Source: Escarpia spicata (Eukaryota > Annelida > Polychaeta > Sabellida > Siboglinidae). From it: DNA of 64,000 nt. This document shows positions 25,328 through 38,366 of this stretch, piece by piece; within the stretch, counting starts at the first letter, position 1; the number at the start of each line of letters is the position of its first letter. Below the pieces are notes generated by a model. The model searched no databases. It was not told where the DNA came from and worked only from the letters and a program-made list of their open reading frames with translations. Made by a program: the position numbers and the translations under genes. The stretch spans positions 62,631,933 through 62,695,932 of the forward strand of contig OZ023205.1 of assembly GCA_963995525.1 (NCBI GenBank), read 5' to 3'.

Positions 25328-26824
25328 TTTCACCAACCATTTGAACAGCAGCTGTTTGCTAGGCTGGCTCAGGTTTCACACAAGGTGACATTTAATTTTG
25401 GTGAGTGTCAACCTGTTCAATAATACTTTTAAGGTATTATTTCCCTTTTCTAATTATACCACATTGTGAAGTGGAAGATTGTCCATTATTTGACCTAAAC
25501 TGGGATGGATGTTTTAAAGCAATTATTTAGTTAAGAGTTTTCACTATATGGAAAATTGCTTTGATCCTGCACCCCAGGATGCTGCTGTTGACTCCCACTG
25601 GCTGCAAGAATGCTTGCATCCTGCCTGTGATATAACTTGCAGAGTTTACAGTTTAATCATGTTTAGTCAGACACTGTATTTTGTACTATGATGCTTAATC
25701 TACACTATTAGATTAATATGCGATATTATGCATTTAACAGAATGTGTTTTATGAAGCTATGCAATCACTATCAGAAACTGCCCAGTTGTAAGACCCTGTC
25801 ATCAACACTTTTATTGGTAATTGCTAGTTTGGTGGAGAGAATTTGTTAATTTGTAATTGCCAGAATTGTTGGATTGTTAGGATGATGCCAGGGTTCATTA
25901 AGCGGTCATTAGTAAGTTGCCTAATTTGAACTGTATATTGTTTGCTCAGCATGTAGGTAATTAAGATGACATTAAACAGATCAATCATGTCAGGGATGGA
26001 CACAGCCCATGGGACGCAGCTACAGCTACAGATAGCTGGCTGTAGGATGCTTCAAATTACTTCTAATTTCCTGGCTGGATGGTCTTAATTGTTACACAAA
26101 TAGTTATCTGACAGTGTATGGAACAAGATTGTGTCTGGACACAGATACTATTTCCTTGTTGGTAAATACTGTGTGTTCCATAAATTCATCAGGTGCAGAT
26201 ATGCCAGGAACGGGAGGGCACAGGGTAGGAAGTAAATCTTTCACTTTCCAATGTGCAAAACGATGTTTGTTCAGTAGGCCCTTAAGGTGTGACTATGGAG
26301 TGTTGGATTGTTGTGTGGATTTGTATATAAATGTATATAGGGTTTTAGAAAAGGGAGAAGATAGAACGGTGGAGATGTATGAACTGACACTACAATATGG
26401 CCTACGTGGAGGTCGAATCTCATCTTCTCTGTTTATTAACGTAAGTTCTTTGTTAGTCATGTTCTAACCTGAACGAAGTAGGGTGAATACCTGAACATGA
26501 CTGCACAGGCTTCTACAACGTGGCAACACTGTACTTACAACAATGATATCTGTCTCCTAAAAATCAATTAATAAGTAGACCGTTGTTACTCATACTCTGG
26601 CAACATGTATCAAAACATATCGCTACCAAGGTAGAAGAACTAAATAGTGCCTAGATCTACATTACATTCGTCATTGTGTGTGTTTTACATTGGTGTGGCA
26701 GACTTGTATGCATGACAAGACCACTCCTATGTAACAAGATTTAACAAGATTGCCATCCAGAGCTATAAGCTCCAGATGGCATGCGGACAAGGAAGCCTTT
26801 GGCTTATCGAGAGTCCAAAAATGT
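25328..26824. other. M-Ras intron 2, no further gene
   Basis: AT-rich intron sequence. The open stretch at 26114-26467 on the plus strand has no recognisable domain and is probably chance. Confidence 0.4.
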
Positions 26825-27330
26825 TACACCTACGTATAACCCATCCTCGCCAGATAGCTATCAATTTTATTTTTGAACATATTCACACTGCTAACATTAA
26901 CACAATCATCAGATAATTTGTTCCAGTCATTTATTGTCCTCTGAGAGAATGAGTACTTTCTCATATCCAACCTACACTGTTCCTAGACTAATGCTGCATT
27001 GTGCCCTCTGGTTATACTGCCTTCTTTCAGTTTGAAGAACATATTTCTATCAATATCCTCATAACCATTCAATATCTTAAAAACTTTGGTTTCCTCTTAG
27101 TCTCTAGTCTTGTCAACCCACACTCTAATAGGCATCTTTCATAATCAAGATCTTTCAGTTCAGGAATCAGCTTAGTTGCTCTTCGTTGCACTCTTTCTAG
27201 CTTATCTATGTCCTTATAATATGGCCTCCATGCTTGTGTACAATATTCCAAATGTGGCCTAACTATTGCTTTGTACAGTGGTACAATTGGTTGTTTCTCC
27301 ATATATGACATTTCTCCTAATTAGCCATAG
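26825..27330 (-). mobile_element. LINE (CR1/Rex-like) ORF2 C-terminal fragment
   Basis: On the minus strand one frame reads VPLYKAIVRPHLEYCTQAW, then DIDKLERVQRRATKLIPELK, a signature of CR1/Rex-type reverse transcriptases. After a frame change near 27070 the sequence continues with YEDIDRNMFFKLKEG, SITRGHN, YSFSQRTINDWNKLSDDCVN and SVNMFKNKID, the usual C-terminal tail, and ends near 26830. It is 5' truncated and frameshifted. Confidence 0.85.
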
Positions 27331-30040
27331 TATTTGGTTACCCTTTGAAGCGGCAATGTCCTTGGTTTGGTATTCCAGATAAGACAGGTGCGATACAAAT
27401 GACAACATTAGTTGTCAGGCCTTGGACTTGGCAGTGGACACACTGCTATTTACTGCTGTGCCCTGGCGACCGGCTGCCAAATTTGTCGCCCATGCCTTAT
27501 AATAGTGCATCAAAAATATATAAAAGTCTAGAGCAATTTGCCAAATGCGAGGCCTGCAGGAAACTACCGTAATGACCGTATGTGTTGGGACACTTAAACA
27601 TAATTACATTTTCAACTGCCCCAAAACATTCAGTGCACACAAATAATTCTTTAGATTCATTGTCCCAATGCTTAGGGACACCAACAAATTCTGACGTCAT
27701 ATCGCTCCTGTTGCATTACCCTGGTGTTAACCTGGCTTTGTAACTTCCCATGGTTACCTCATCTATTGCCATGCTACTAACTTTTTTGAGTGGCTGAATG
27801 GCCCTATATCCCATGAAACAAATGTTATATGTAGGGCCTACATCCTCTGCCATGTGAAATTTGTAGTCTGTCTGGTTCCTGTTTCCCACACTTGCTCATA
27901 GACTATTTAGACTATTTATTAAGTGACAGGTTGTACCATATTTGACTACTAGCCTTTGAATATAATTAGGTTATGACTTTATTTCCGTCCTTTGGTTAAC
28001 AGGGTGTCATCCACTACACGTTAAACTAATTTTTTGATGGCTGAATCACAGTGAATGTCCACATATCCAGTGAAGCAAATGTAGTTATGCCCGGTACACA
28101 TAAGCTACTACAGAAAACAAAACAATAATCAGATGACTTCAAAAGTGTTCTTTTTATGTGATTTTATAATTATATGTACAGCCCCAACGGTTAGTTCCGT
28201 CTGGCTGCCGTGGATTTACAATACAAGATCAACTGGTTAAATGTTTCCTGCTCAAAGTGTGTTGTAAATGTAGATGCTCAATGAAAGATAATTGGCCAGT
28301 CACCTGGGGACTTCTTTCCCGTGTTGTTGGTCTGACCAGACTTTGATAGCAGTAATGAACACAATGTAACTGTTTGGGTGTTGCATAGCAGTTATTCCTT
28401 TGATGTGCTTACCAAGAGCTTTGACAGTCGGCAGAAATCACAATGTAGCAACCACTTCCTGTTTGATACAGAATTCCAGGGCACTGGGCTGCATGCAAAA
28501 CTGTCATAGGCAGCCGCGCGTTTGGAAATTAGGTTAAAGTCTGGGTGGTCTACTAAACACATTTACTGCTTGAGCTGGGTCCTGGGCACAGAGCTTCTGT
28601 GGATGTCAGTAAACCGGATTTAACATGTGTAGTTAGTCTCGCGTTGGAAACCAAGTATGGTGGACTTTGTAGATGTAAATCGACTTCAATGTGGCGACGA
28701 CAACCAGTGACTGAAGGAGTGTTGTTTATAAAGCCAACTGAAGCATGTAAGCCAGTAAGGTGTAATCTGATAAATTAACACTAAATTAAACTATCGAGAG
28801 CACATCGTCTTCAAAATTTAGTACAAATGTTTTTGTCAGAAATTTGAGATTATCCCAAAAATCTGCAACTTTGTAAACAATCAGAGCATCTTGCAGGTGT
28901 CTGGAAGGGTGGGAAGTGGGTCATGTTATTGACATCAGCTGATCAGAGTTGCACTTGTGGTTAACTGTGCTTAGATGTGGCAAGTGGCAACAACTGTAGC
29001 ATATTTGGAGTAGATCTTCCCAGCTGTAATTAGATGAAGCCTTGGTGTGGCTAGTGGCAACAATTGTGTCAGTGACTCAGTGTACCAGAAGATCTTCCCA
29101 GCTGTAATTATGACAGTACAGCTGTATCCTTGGCCAATTTTTACGAGCCAGCCGGATCTGTAGACATGAATCTAGGGGCCAGCGGGCTTCCTGGCCCCCG
29201 CTAAATTTGGACCTTAAATTACTTGAATTCCTACTAAACATACTGTACATTAAAACATCAACTATGCATTAAAAACGACATGCAAGTCTTGGAACAATGC
29301 AGACAGTCGAGAGATCAGGCAGTCTTGTACATGACAGCCAAACACTGGAGGAATGCTAGGATTTTAGATACGTACTGTGACACTTCCTAAATGTATAAAG
29401 GCCAGCTCGTAGCTGAGGAAGGGTGAAACATCTTTGCTGATGCAACAGTATTTACATCACCCAAGTTTGTGTTGTTTACATCATAGTGGCTGCGATTGTA
29501 ATACGTATTATTGACTGTTTTTGTATTTACGCACAGGCATCTGGAAAGAAGTTTGTACACGCTCGTCAGAAATTCCCAATACTTAGGGACACAAAATAAT
29601 ACAATTACAAAGATGTCCCCAAAAAATACGGTACAGAATGATTTTTCTAGATTTTTCGGGTGTCCCAAAACATACGGGGTCCTAATACATACAGTGATTA
29701 CGGTAGCTTCTGTAATCAGAATCGGAGCTTTGTCGAATGTGTAACATTTATTTTATGGGATGTTGTAATCCTAAGATTTTATAACTTTTTACCTAGAGGT
29801 CCATCCAGCTGTCTTTAGGATGGGTCGAGTTCATTTTTGGACGGGTGGAAATTTGAGGAGCAAAATAAAGCTTAATATATAATCGACTTGCACTAATATT
29901 TGTCCTTTATGTTTTAAAAATATGTCACATTTGTGAATGCATGTATTTTGTACACAAATTATTGCACACACGTATCATTGTATAGATGTATTTATCTATG
30001 TATACACGATATGCATGTTTGGACTGGATTGTATGTGCGT
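27331..30040. other. M-Ras intron 2 remainder
   Basis: No gene is seen. At about 28975-29110 a segment is duplicated with divergence; GATCTTCCCAGCTGTAATTA occurs twice, along with GTGGCAACAA. The open stretches are short and lack domains. Confidence 0.4.
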
Positions 30041-30262
30041 GTAGACACACATATCTACCATGTGCGTGCTGACACACATATCTACCATGTGCGTGCTGAC
30101 ACACATATCTACCATGTGCGTGTGGACACACATATCTACCATACGCGTGTGGACACACATATCTACCATGTGCGTGTGGACACACATATCTACCATGTGC
30201 GTGCTGACACACATATCTACCATGTGCGTGTGGACACACATATCTACCATGTGCGTGTATCT
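30041..30262. repeat. 27-bp minisatellite in M-Ras intron 2
   Basis: About eight tandem copies of a 27-bp unit containing ACACACATATCTACCATG and GCGTGTGG or GCGTGCTG. Because 27 is divisible by three, all frames stay open on both strands and give spurious repetitive peptides. It ends about 80 bp from exon 2. Confidence 0.95.
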
Positions 30263-30343
30263 ACCAGGACATTTTTATACTAGTAAAAGTGTCATCCTGC
30301 ATAAAGTTTGTCTCCGAGGTTCCCTGCCTTGACACATACGTAC

Positions 30344-30497
30344 CTATCCTTCACACGCAGGATCTGTGTGTAGAAGTTGATGATGTTGTCAAAGCTCTGT
30401 TTGTCGGTGACAGAGTAGACAAGAAGGAAGCCGTCTCCCTTCCTCATGTACTGCTCCCTCATGGCGCTGAACTCCTCTTGACCGGCCGTGTCCAGCA
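30344..30497 (-). CDS. MRAS: M-Ras exon 2
   Basis: The acceptor TTTGCAG lies above 30497, the first two bases TG complete a split Val codon, and a GTACGT donor begins at 30343. It encodes [17 protein letters not shown] (G3 box DTAGQE, with the catalytic Gln present), then [12 protein letters not shown] and ILRVKD. Compared with mammalian M-Ras the region is collinear without gaps. Confidence 0.95.
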
Positions 30498-30686
30498 CTG
30501 CAAACAACAAGGTCCCGGTCAACGTCCACCTCACACATTGTCATCATTAAAGGTGCTTCCTTATGTCAATTTTACGCATGTCTCATTTTGAAGAAAAACC
30601 TTCATAGTATCCACTACAACATGTCGGGTAGCTTGTGCAACTATCTATATCATTATTAGAAATATATATATGTCAGCCATTTCAGC

Positions 30687-31105
30687 GTGACTTCTGTGAC
30701 AAAAGCTATTCAAATTGTAGTGGTATTGTTCTACTGCATCTCCCGGTAAATTCCTGAACAAATCTGAACTGTTGTACAGTTATTTCAAAGACTATGACGA
30801 GCTCTTTAATTTAGCTTAACAAATTTCAATACTGTCAAAAACGTCATGCGAAAAATGAGATGTTAAAAATGTGACTTCTGTGACAGATACAATTCAAAAT
30901 ATATAGACTGAGTATATATGTCATCCATTTTGTAGCCTTCTAGGAGTGATACACCATTTTGTCTCACATAATTGACTACATGGAGGCTTGAAAATTCCTA
31001 AATGAGGCAAGTTATCAGCAATCAGTCATTTTATACCTTTTTTATGTTTTGGGAAAGTATTGGATGTGTTTGACTTCTCTGACAAAAAAACGTGACTTCC
31101 GTGAC
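30687..31105 (+). repeat. degenerate array of a GTGACTTCYGTGAC motif, part 1
   Basis: Copies lie at 30687-30700, 30871-30884, 31071-31083 (variant) and 31092-31105, roughly 180-200 bp apart and all in the same orientation. Some share flanking sequence such as ATTCAAA. A second cluster is at 34266-34655. Confidence 0.55.
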
Positions 31106-32495
31106 GAGTAGCTCCACCATTATAAAACAAAATGCAAAAGTTGTTAAATTCTTATTATTTATTTTCATAAAACCCCAAAACACAATAAACAAATAAAGTC
31201 AAAATACAATTTGATGATCAAAATTTCTCAAAATATTATAATTTTCAAATTCTGTGTATATGTGAAGTAGATAAAGGATAAAACATTTCATGAATTACAG
31301 TTAAACTTATGTTGTGGGTTCATTTACTTTTTGTCTACTTGAAATTAACAGACCTCTGGTTAGCCTGGTATGCATGCTCAAAGCAAGTTTCCTGGCTTTC
31401 TACAGTGTCAACAGAAAAAGTTGACCCCTAATATTATTAACTTTATTCGGGGTTGGTATTGGACATATATGATTATCCTTGATGGGATTCCAGTTGTATA
31501 AATTACTACTTCTGTACAGGAAATTCAAACAAACATCCTTGTCATTTAGCTGCAGCACCCTGAAGGAAAGGTAGTGATATAATTTAAGAACTGCACATTA
31601 ACTAAGTCTATAATGATATATGTTAATAGCATGCACAATGAAGTGCAAGGTTATGATAATAAATATTGACTGAATAACATACATTCAATAACTTTATTCC
31701 TTCAATAACTTTATTCCGGAATATTACACAAAATATAGATGAGGCTATGACTAATAACTGTAAATATATAGCAACTTTCGCCAGTGACGACACAGTGGTG
31801 ATGTGTATAATGTATCACTGTTCAAAATACTCTGTAATACTGCACTGCCCGATTTAGGTACAAACATCATAAAACTATACATATTTTTTCTAATCAACAT
31901 TTTGCAGGTGGGTAATCCTCTTGAAACAAACACAGAACTAGCACTACAATCTATAGGTTCACTGCACAACAATCTAAATACATTATTGTATGCTACACAG
32001 AGTTTTCTAATTGATTCTGTTCTACAATTCCACCATAGCTGACATATGATGAAGCACAGTATGATCAGAGAACACTTTACAGCTTCTGCACATATCGAAT
32101 TTTCAGACTAAGGCAATACCCTGAGCATAGATTCGTTTGTACTGCCTAGCCATATCGTCATTGTTACTGAGATCTTCTGTGATAATATGCCCAAGATATT
32201 TACATTTGCTAACTCTTGGTAATGTTTCACCATTCAATACAAAGTTTTGGATGTGTATATCACTGAGCCTTTTAGTTTACAGCTAAAAAATCATAACATT
32301 ACTGTTGGCACTATTATATTTGATTCCGTGTTCTATTCCATATTCTGAACAGACAGATAACAACATTGATAAACCCATAGATGAGGCAGCCAAGAGCACA
32401 TTGTAAACTTATCTTGTATTACATAATTTAAGGTTTCAGAAGTTTTCTGTTAATATATTTTCACTGTTTAATTGATTTGCTTCCTTCTCATACAC
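31106..32495. other. M-Ras intron 1, no gene
   Basis: AT-rich intron. A 17-bp direct duplication (AATAACTTTATTCC) lies at about 31686-31719. Nothing else is recognised. Confidence 0.4.
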
Positions 32496-34024
32496 CAGTC
32501 CTACCAGGTAGCTGGTCAACACCAGTCCTACCAGGTAGCTGGTCTACACCAGTCCTACCAGGTAGCTGGTCAACACCAGTCCTACCAGGTAGCTGGTCAA
32601 CACCAGTCCTACCAGGTAGCTGGTCTACACCAGTCCTACCAGGTAGCTGGTCAACACCAGTCCTACCAGGTAGCTGGTCTACACCAGTCCTACCAGGTAG
32701 CTGGTCAACACCAGTCCTACCAGGTAGCTGGTCAACACCAGTCCTACCAGGTAGTTGGTCTACACCAGTCCTACCAGGTAGAGGTCTACACCAGTCCTAC
32801 CAGGTAGAGGTCTACACCAGTCCTACCAGGTAGCTGGTCTACACCAGTCCTACCAGGTAGCTGGTCAACACCAGTCCTACCAGGTAGCTGGTCAACACCA
32901 GTCCTACCAGGTAGCTGGTCTACACCAGTCCTACCAGGTAGCTGGTCTACACCAGTCCTACCAGGTAGCTGGTCTACACCAGTCCTACCAGGTAGCTGGT
33001 CAACACCAGTCCTACCAGGTAGCTGGTCAACACCAGTCCTACCAGGTAGCTGGTCTACACCAGTCCTACCAGGTAGCTGGTCAACACCAGTCCTACCAGG
33101 TAGCTGGTCTACACCAGTCCTACCAGGTAGCTGGTCAACACCAGTCCTACCAGGTAGCTGGTCAACACCAGTCCTACCAGGTAGTTGGTCTACACCAGTC
33201 CTACCAGGTAGAGGTCTACACCAGTCCTACCAGGTAGAGGTCTACACCAGTCCTACCAGGTAGCTGGTCTACACCAGTCCTACCAGGTAGCTGGTCAACA
33301 CCAGTCCTACCAGGTAGCTGGTCTACACCAGTCCTACCAGGTAGCTGGTCAACACCAGTCCTACCAGGTAGCTGGTCAACACCAGTCCTACCAGGTAGCT
33401 GGTCAACACCAGTCCTACCAGGTAGCTGGTCTACACCAGTCCTACCAGGTAGCTGGTCTACACCAGTCCTACCAGGTAGCTGGTCTACACCAGTCCTACC
33501 AGGTAGCTGGTCAACACCAGTCCTACCAGGTAGCTGGTCAACACCAGTCCTACCAGGTAGCTGGTCTACACCAGTCCTACCAGGTAGCTGGTCAACACCA
33601 GTCCTACCAGGTAGCTGGTCTACACCAGTCCTACCAGGTAGCTGGTCAACACCAGTCCTACCAGGTAGCTGGTCAACACCAGTCCTACCAGGTAGTTGGT
33701 CTACACCAGTCCTACCAGGTAGAGGTCTACACCAGTCCTACCAGGTAGAGGTCTACACCAGTCCTACCAGGTAGCTGGTCTACACCAGTCCTACCAGGTA
33801 GCTGGTCAACACCAGTCCTACCAGGTAGCTGGTCAACACCAGTCCTACCAGGTAGCTGGTCTACACCAGTCCTACCAGGTAGCTGGTCTACACCAGTCCT
33901 ACCAGGTAGCTGGTCTACACCAGTCCTACCAGGTAGCTGGTCAACACCAGTCCTACCAGGTAGCTGGTCTACACCAGTTCTACCAGGTAGCTGGTCTACA
34001 CCAGTCCTACCAGGTAGCTGGTCT
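32496..34024. repeat. 1.5-kb, 27-bp minisatellite with higher-order structure
   Basis: About 57 copies of a 27-bp unit containing CCAGTCCTACCAGGTAGCTGG, alternating between TCAAC and TCTAC at the junction. A distinctive run (GTAGTTGG unit, then two shortened GTAGAGG units) recurs at about 32752, 33181 and 33690, marking higher-order repeats of about 430-510 bp. The repeated LPGSW and SYQVAG peptides in all three frames are an artefact of a unit length divisible by three. Confidence 0.97.
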
Positions 34025-34265
34025 TCTTTTCTTCACTTAAAACATTCCCATATTTGCTTTTCTTGAAATATTTGGTCCATCTCCTGCTGCTAACTTTGCA
34101 TTCGGCCACATGATTGTACTTTCTCTGAGTGACAGAGTGAGTGAATGGCATCCAGGCTCATGAGTATTCACTCAAGGAACATAATATAAAATATTTAGTT
34201 TAAGAAAAGTCCATAATTTTTATGATCACAGACGCTTAACCAAGTGTATGTGTTACTTGTATGGT

Positions 34266-34655
34266 TTGACTTCCATGGCAAGTCAGCGTGGCTTCTGTGA
34301 CAGACTTTGATGTGCATTTATTTGAGCACTACAATAAAACACATTACACAGTAGGTATGCCTCGGTTACTCTAATTGTAGGACATTCATAAACATGTCAA
34401 ACATTTCTACATTAGGTATTTCCTAGGAAATAAAAACAAAATACTTGTGTGGTGTGACTTCCGTGACAAATCAGTGTGACGTCCGTGACAGACCTTGAGG
34501 GAGATTTCATAACTATATTAAAGCACTTACATTATACATTAGGCCAGCCCTAGTTAGTTTAGTACTAGGAGATTTACAAACACAATTTTTTTTTCTCTAA
34601 ACTATATATTTCCCTTGAAATAAAACAAAATACTTATTTTTGTGACTTCTGTGAC
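34266..34655 (+). repeat. degenerate array of a GTGACTTCYGTGAC motif, part 2
   Basis: Copies lie at 34266-34279 (variant), 34288-34301 (GTGGC variant), 34454-34467, 34476-34489 and 34642-34655. Spacing is mostly near 166 bp. The orientation is the same as part 1. Confidence 0.55.
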
Positions 34656-37099
34656 ATAAAAATGATGCAGATTGCATCTTCTCATCTCAAGAAACTGTGA
34701 ACAACTAACAAACCAAATGCACTCTGCTGCAATAGTTTTGCTAGTTGGCTATTTTTAGCTGCCACTTTCAGCCTGGCCAAATGAACCTTTCCACGGTCCA
34801 AAAAAATATGAGCATTTCTTATATTTTAGGCCATTTGGAGGGGTGTGTAGTCCTGGATCGTGGTGATAGGATGGCAGTCACATATCCATTGGAGATTTCA
34901 TATTTATTATCCCCAAATACATATCTTTCTAAAAAGTTCCAGTTTTCAACTCCTGGTGACATTTGAAAAAATGTGCCAAGAGACCCTGAAGTCCTTTGGA
35001 CCATATTGTGAATTGAATGCTATTTAGGCCAATTTCCAGTGGTTGTAGAAACCTAGCAGGAGAGTTGGTGAGCTGCAATCTCGCATTTAGCACAGTAAAA
35101 CGTTGTTTAAGAAAATACACACATATTATCTGTTCTCATTTTGCCCCTACCACCCTTCCCCAGAATGGGATGGAGAAAGAGATGAACTATGTATTGTACA
35201 ATTGAAACATTTATTTTGAGACGATTCCTCTGCAAACAAAAACAAACATGCCACATTGGCTTCTAGAATGTGTCACAAATTAAATATGGGGCCTACTGCA
35301 AACATATCCCGCTGACATGATGATTCATGCTGGTTATAGACATTCCTACATTCCATGTCAGCATTTCAAAAAGGAATGTGAGCATTACAAGTACACTCTT
35401 AAAACTGCACAACTGGCGAGACCACAAGAAAATATATTTCTAAATTCCAATCTTCCACTAAATTAGGTTTACAACAAACATAATGGTCATGATCAAGAAC
35501 AATTAACAAACTATGTCGTTACCTGAGTGCTTGGACTCGGGCATGCTATATCTTGCCTACAGCCAGGTGATTGATAGCAGACAATAAACAAACTGTGACT
35601 AAGCTGCCGTCTTTGTTACAACTGGTATGAACTTAATCAAGAACACCCAACTCAAATAAATATTTTGGAGGTTGTCAATAAAGACGTACACCGACCTACA
35701 TATACGGCCACACCTTGGCTTATATTCTGGTCACAGGCTTCCAACATTTCTTTTGAATTTTGTAGTAACTATCACTACAGGTATCATGTTTCCTGAAATT
35801 CAGAGCGCTTCATAAGGATTATTTTGAGTGAAAACATGTATTTTTCATCATTATTTACAGTCGTGTTAAATGAAATTGTATGACAACTCATACCTGTCAC
35901 TAGATACCAATTACTGCATACAACATGTGCAGTAATTGGTATCAGGTGAGATGATGTTTATAAATTGTTAAACACTTATTTTGTTTACTCAACCGACTTT
36001 TTGTTGTGCATACACTTCAATATATATATACCGTATTCATTCTTTTTAGCATACTGTACGCTTACAAAATATTCTTAGTTAAAAAAATTCTGTTTCTCAA
36101 ACCAGTGTGAAAATAACAAAATGGTGACGCCACGTGGTGGAAACTATGTGTATTTTTTTACTGTTTCTACTGTCCTCCACTATGTGATCACTCATTTACG
36201 TTTTTTAAATAAACATGATGCCACATGCATGTCACGCTTAATTAGAAAACACAATTTTGTCAATTATTTATGGTTACCAAGTATTTAAAACTATTTCACA
36301 TTGGAGAGATAAGTTAGAAGACAAACGATCTGCAGGACAGTGGTGCTAACACACGGACAAAGTCAGAGAGCAGGCCATGCCATCCTCTGCATATAGTCAA
36401 GTTTAGTTCAGCCGGGATGACACACGTCAACGTAACTGAAGGTAACTGGAAGTGATTCGTACCTCTATGTGACGGTGATTTTGTAGTCAAAAGGATACTG
36501 GAAGTTTGCAAAAGCTGTGGATGCAGGTGGAACTTTCTTTCTCACAGTGTCAATGGTTGACAGGGAATTACAATAAATGGTGGATCCAGTGGTCAGTTTT
36601 AGTCACAAACCAACATCAGACCCTGCTGGGGGTGTACGTTAATTAGAGCATGTATGCTAAAATAAAAAGAACGAATACAGTATATATTTATATACAGGTA
36701 TATATATATATGGGTAAGTTCACAAGTTAGCAAACCTTTTAGCATGTTGATTTCATGTACACTGTTTACAATAACTGTTGCCAACAATGGCAAGCATTTA
36801 ACATGATATAATATACTTGGTAGATATATCTGACATAAAAATAGCCTTGATGTAGCAACTGTTTATTTGTAAGTGCACGTCTCGTTGCAGAGGGCTGATG
36901 TTGCAAGCCTAATTTGTGACATGGAAACAGAGAAAATTTGTTTTTAGTGCCAAGCTGTGAATGAAACATCATGCATTCTATTTGATGCATCCTGGCATAG
37001 TTCAATGTGTGTATTACTTGGACCCAACAACAAAAATGGATGGGATACCATGTGTAGCACTAACAGGGAGCTGCAAACTTGTGGTTGCACGTGTAACCT
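34656..37099. other. M-Ras intron 1, no gene
   Basis: AT-rich intron with short (TA)n tracts near 36690-36712. No domain or element boundary is recognised. Confidence 0.4.
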
Positions 37100-38190
37100 C
37101 CTAAAATAGAAATAGATGGGACAAATATTGAATGTGTACATGATTTAAATTTTGTAGGTATCATCATAAACCAACACCTAAATTGGGACAGCCATGTAAA
37201 CAAAACAGCGACTAAAATCAATAAAAATAATTTGAATTTTAAATAAACTTAAACAAGTATTATTAAGAATATATTATCTATAATGTATAATTTGCTCATT
37301 CTTCCCAAGATTAATTATGGCATATTGGTGTGGGCAGAGCACGAAATAAGCGGTATCGCTAGTTGCTAGTCAACTGCATTTTTATATCGCAAACTTTGCA
37401 ATGCAATATTCGTGAATATTTTAAAATTGTATTTGTTGCTATCAAGCAGTAACTATGCTATGCAATTTTTAAGACTTATTTTGTGCCCTGAATGTGGGGT
37501 CATCAAGCCCATCGCATTTTTAAACAAAAGAAAGCAGTGCGAATAGTTACTTCAAATAAATACAATTCTCACACAGATCCCATCTTCAGAGAATGTAAAT
37601 TTCTTAAGTTGGATGACATCAATAGATTCCAACAGCTCAAATTTTATTACAAATTAATCAACAAGCTTATACCAGAATACTTCAGTCGTATTCCATACAC
37701 GTACAACTTTGCAATTCACCAATACAATACACATGGTAAAAACAACTTATTTATTTCCAGAGTTACCGGTAATCATCAATATACAAAAATGTACATCAGA
37801 CACAACATTATACAAACTGTTAACAACACTCCAAATGTCATCCTTGATAACATTTCTTCACATAGCTTATATGGTTTTTCCACTTATACAAAAATTACTT
37901 TATCAAGAATTATGAATCATGTTGTCATATTTCTATCTGTCATTCTTAAACACGACATGATTTTGCATTTGTTTAAAGTAATTTAAGTATATATACTATA
38001 TATACACATATATGTATGCATATTTAGTTGATCACCTGATAATCATATAATTATGTTACATCAGTAGGGTGGCTCCCATTAAAGCTGCATATAATTGTCT
38101 TAATGGGAGCCTCCCTGACCTTACAATGAATATTATACTGTAGTTTATGTGCTTATGATGGTCAAAATAAATACTGTCTGTCTGTAACAT
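37100..38190 (+). mobile_element. LINE (CR1/Jockey-like) 3' end in M-Ras intron 1
   Basis: Reverse-transcriptase tail sequence: NFVGIIINQHLNWDSHVNK at about 37150-37206, then ILPYINYGILVW-like wording near 37300. A 156-bp insertion (37335-37490) interrupts it. It resumes in one long frame 37492-37986 (FKQKKAVRIVTSNKYNSHTD, then FRECKFLKLDDINRFQ). The 3' end carries a GGGTGGCTCCCATTAA...AATGGGAGCCTCCCT stem (about 38068-38115) and closes near TGTCTGTCTGT. It is 5' truncated with stops upstream. Confidence 0.85.
37335..37490. mobile_element. 156-bp hAT-like MITE inserted in the LINE
   Basis: The ends CAGAGCACGAAATAAG and, inverted, CAGGGCACAAAATAAG match at 14 of 16 positions. The 8-bp flanks GGTGTGGG and AATGTGGG match at six positions and fit a decayed target duplication. 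Removing it would rejoin the LINE frame, so it is younger than the LINE. Confidence 0.7.
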
Positions 38191-38366
38191 GTGGTGTCCA
38201 CATTGGTTACACTTAACAACCACATACCTATATCCATATTTTAGAATACCACTTGCTTTACACTTATCACATAGAAAGGGTATCATACACAGTGTTTTGC
38301 CAAGGTTTTCAAAAGGGCAGGGTGCCATTTTAGTAAAAGGGCACATAGAACGCGGTGATTAAAAAG

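Noticed and set aside
26114..26467. 117-codon plus-strand ORF in M-Ras intron 2
   Set aside because: No domain, lies within the intron on the opposite strand, and length is within what chance gives.
29925..30332. Repetitive His/Tyr-rich proteins on both strands
   Set aside because: The repeat unit is 27 bp, so every frame stays open; there is no start context, splice logic or domain.
32496..34024. CRISPR-like array of regular short repeats
   Set aside because: Head-to-tail 27-bp units without unique spacers, in animal intron DNA; it is a minisatellite.
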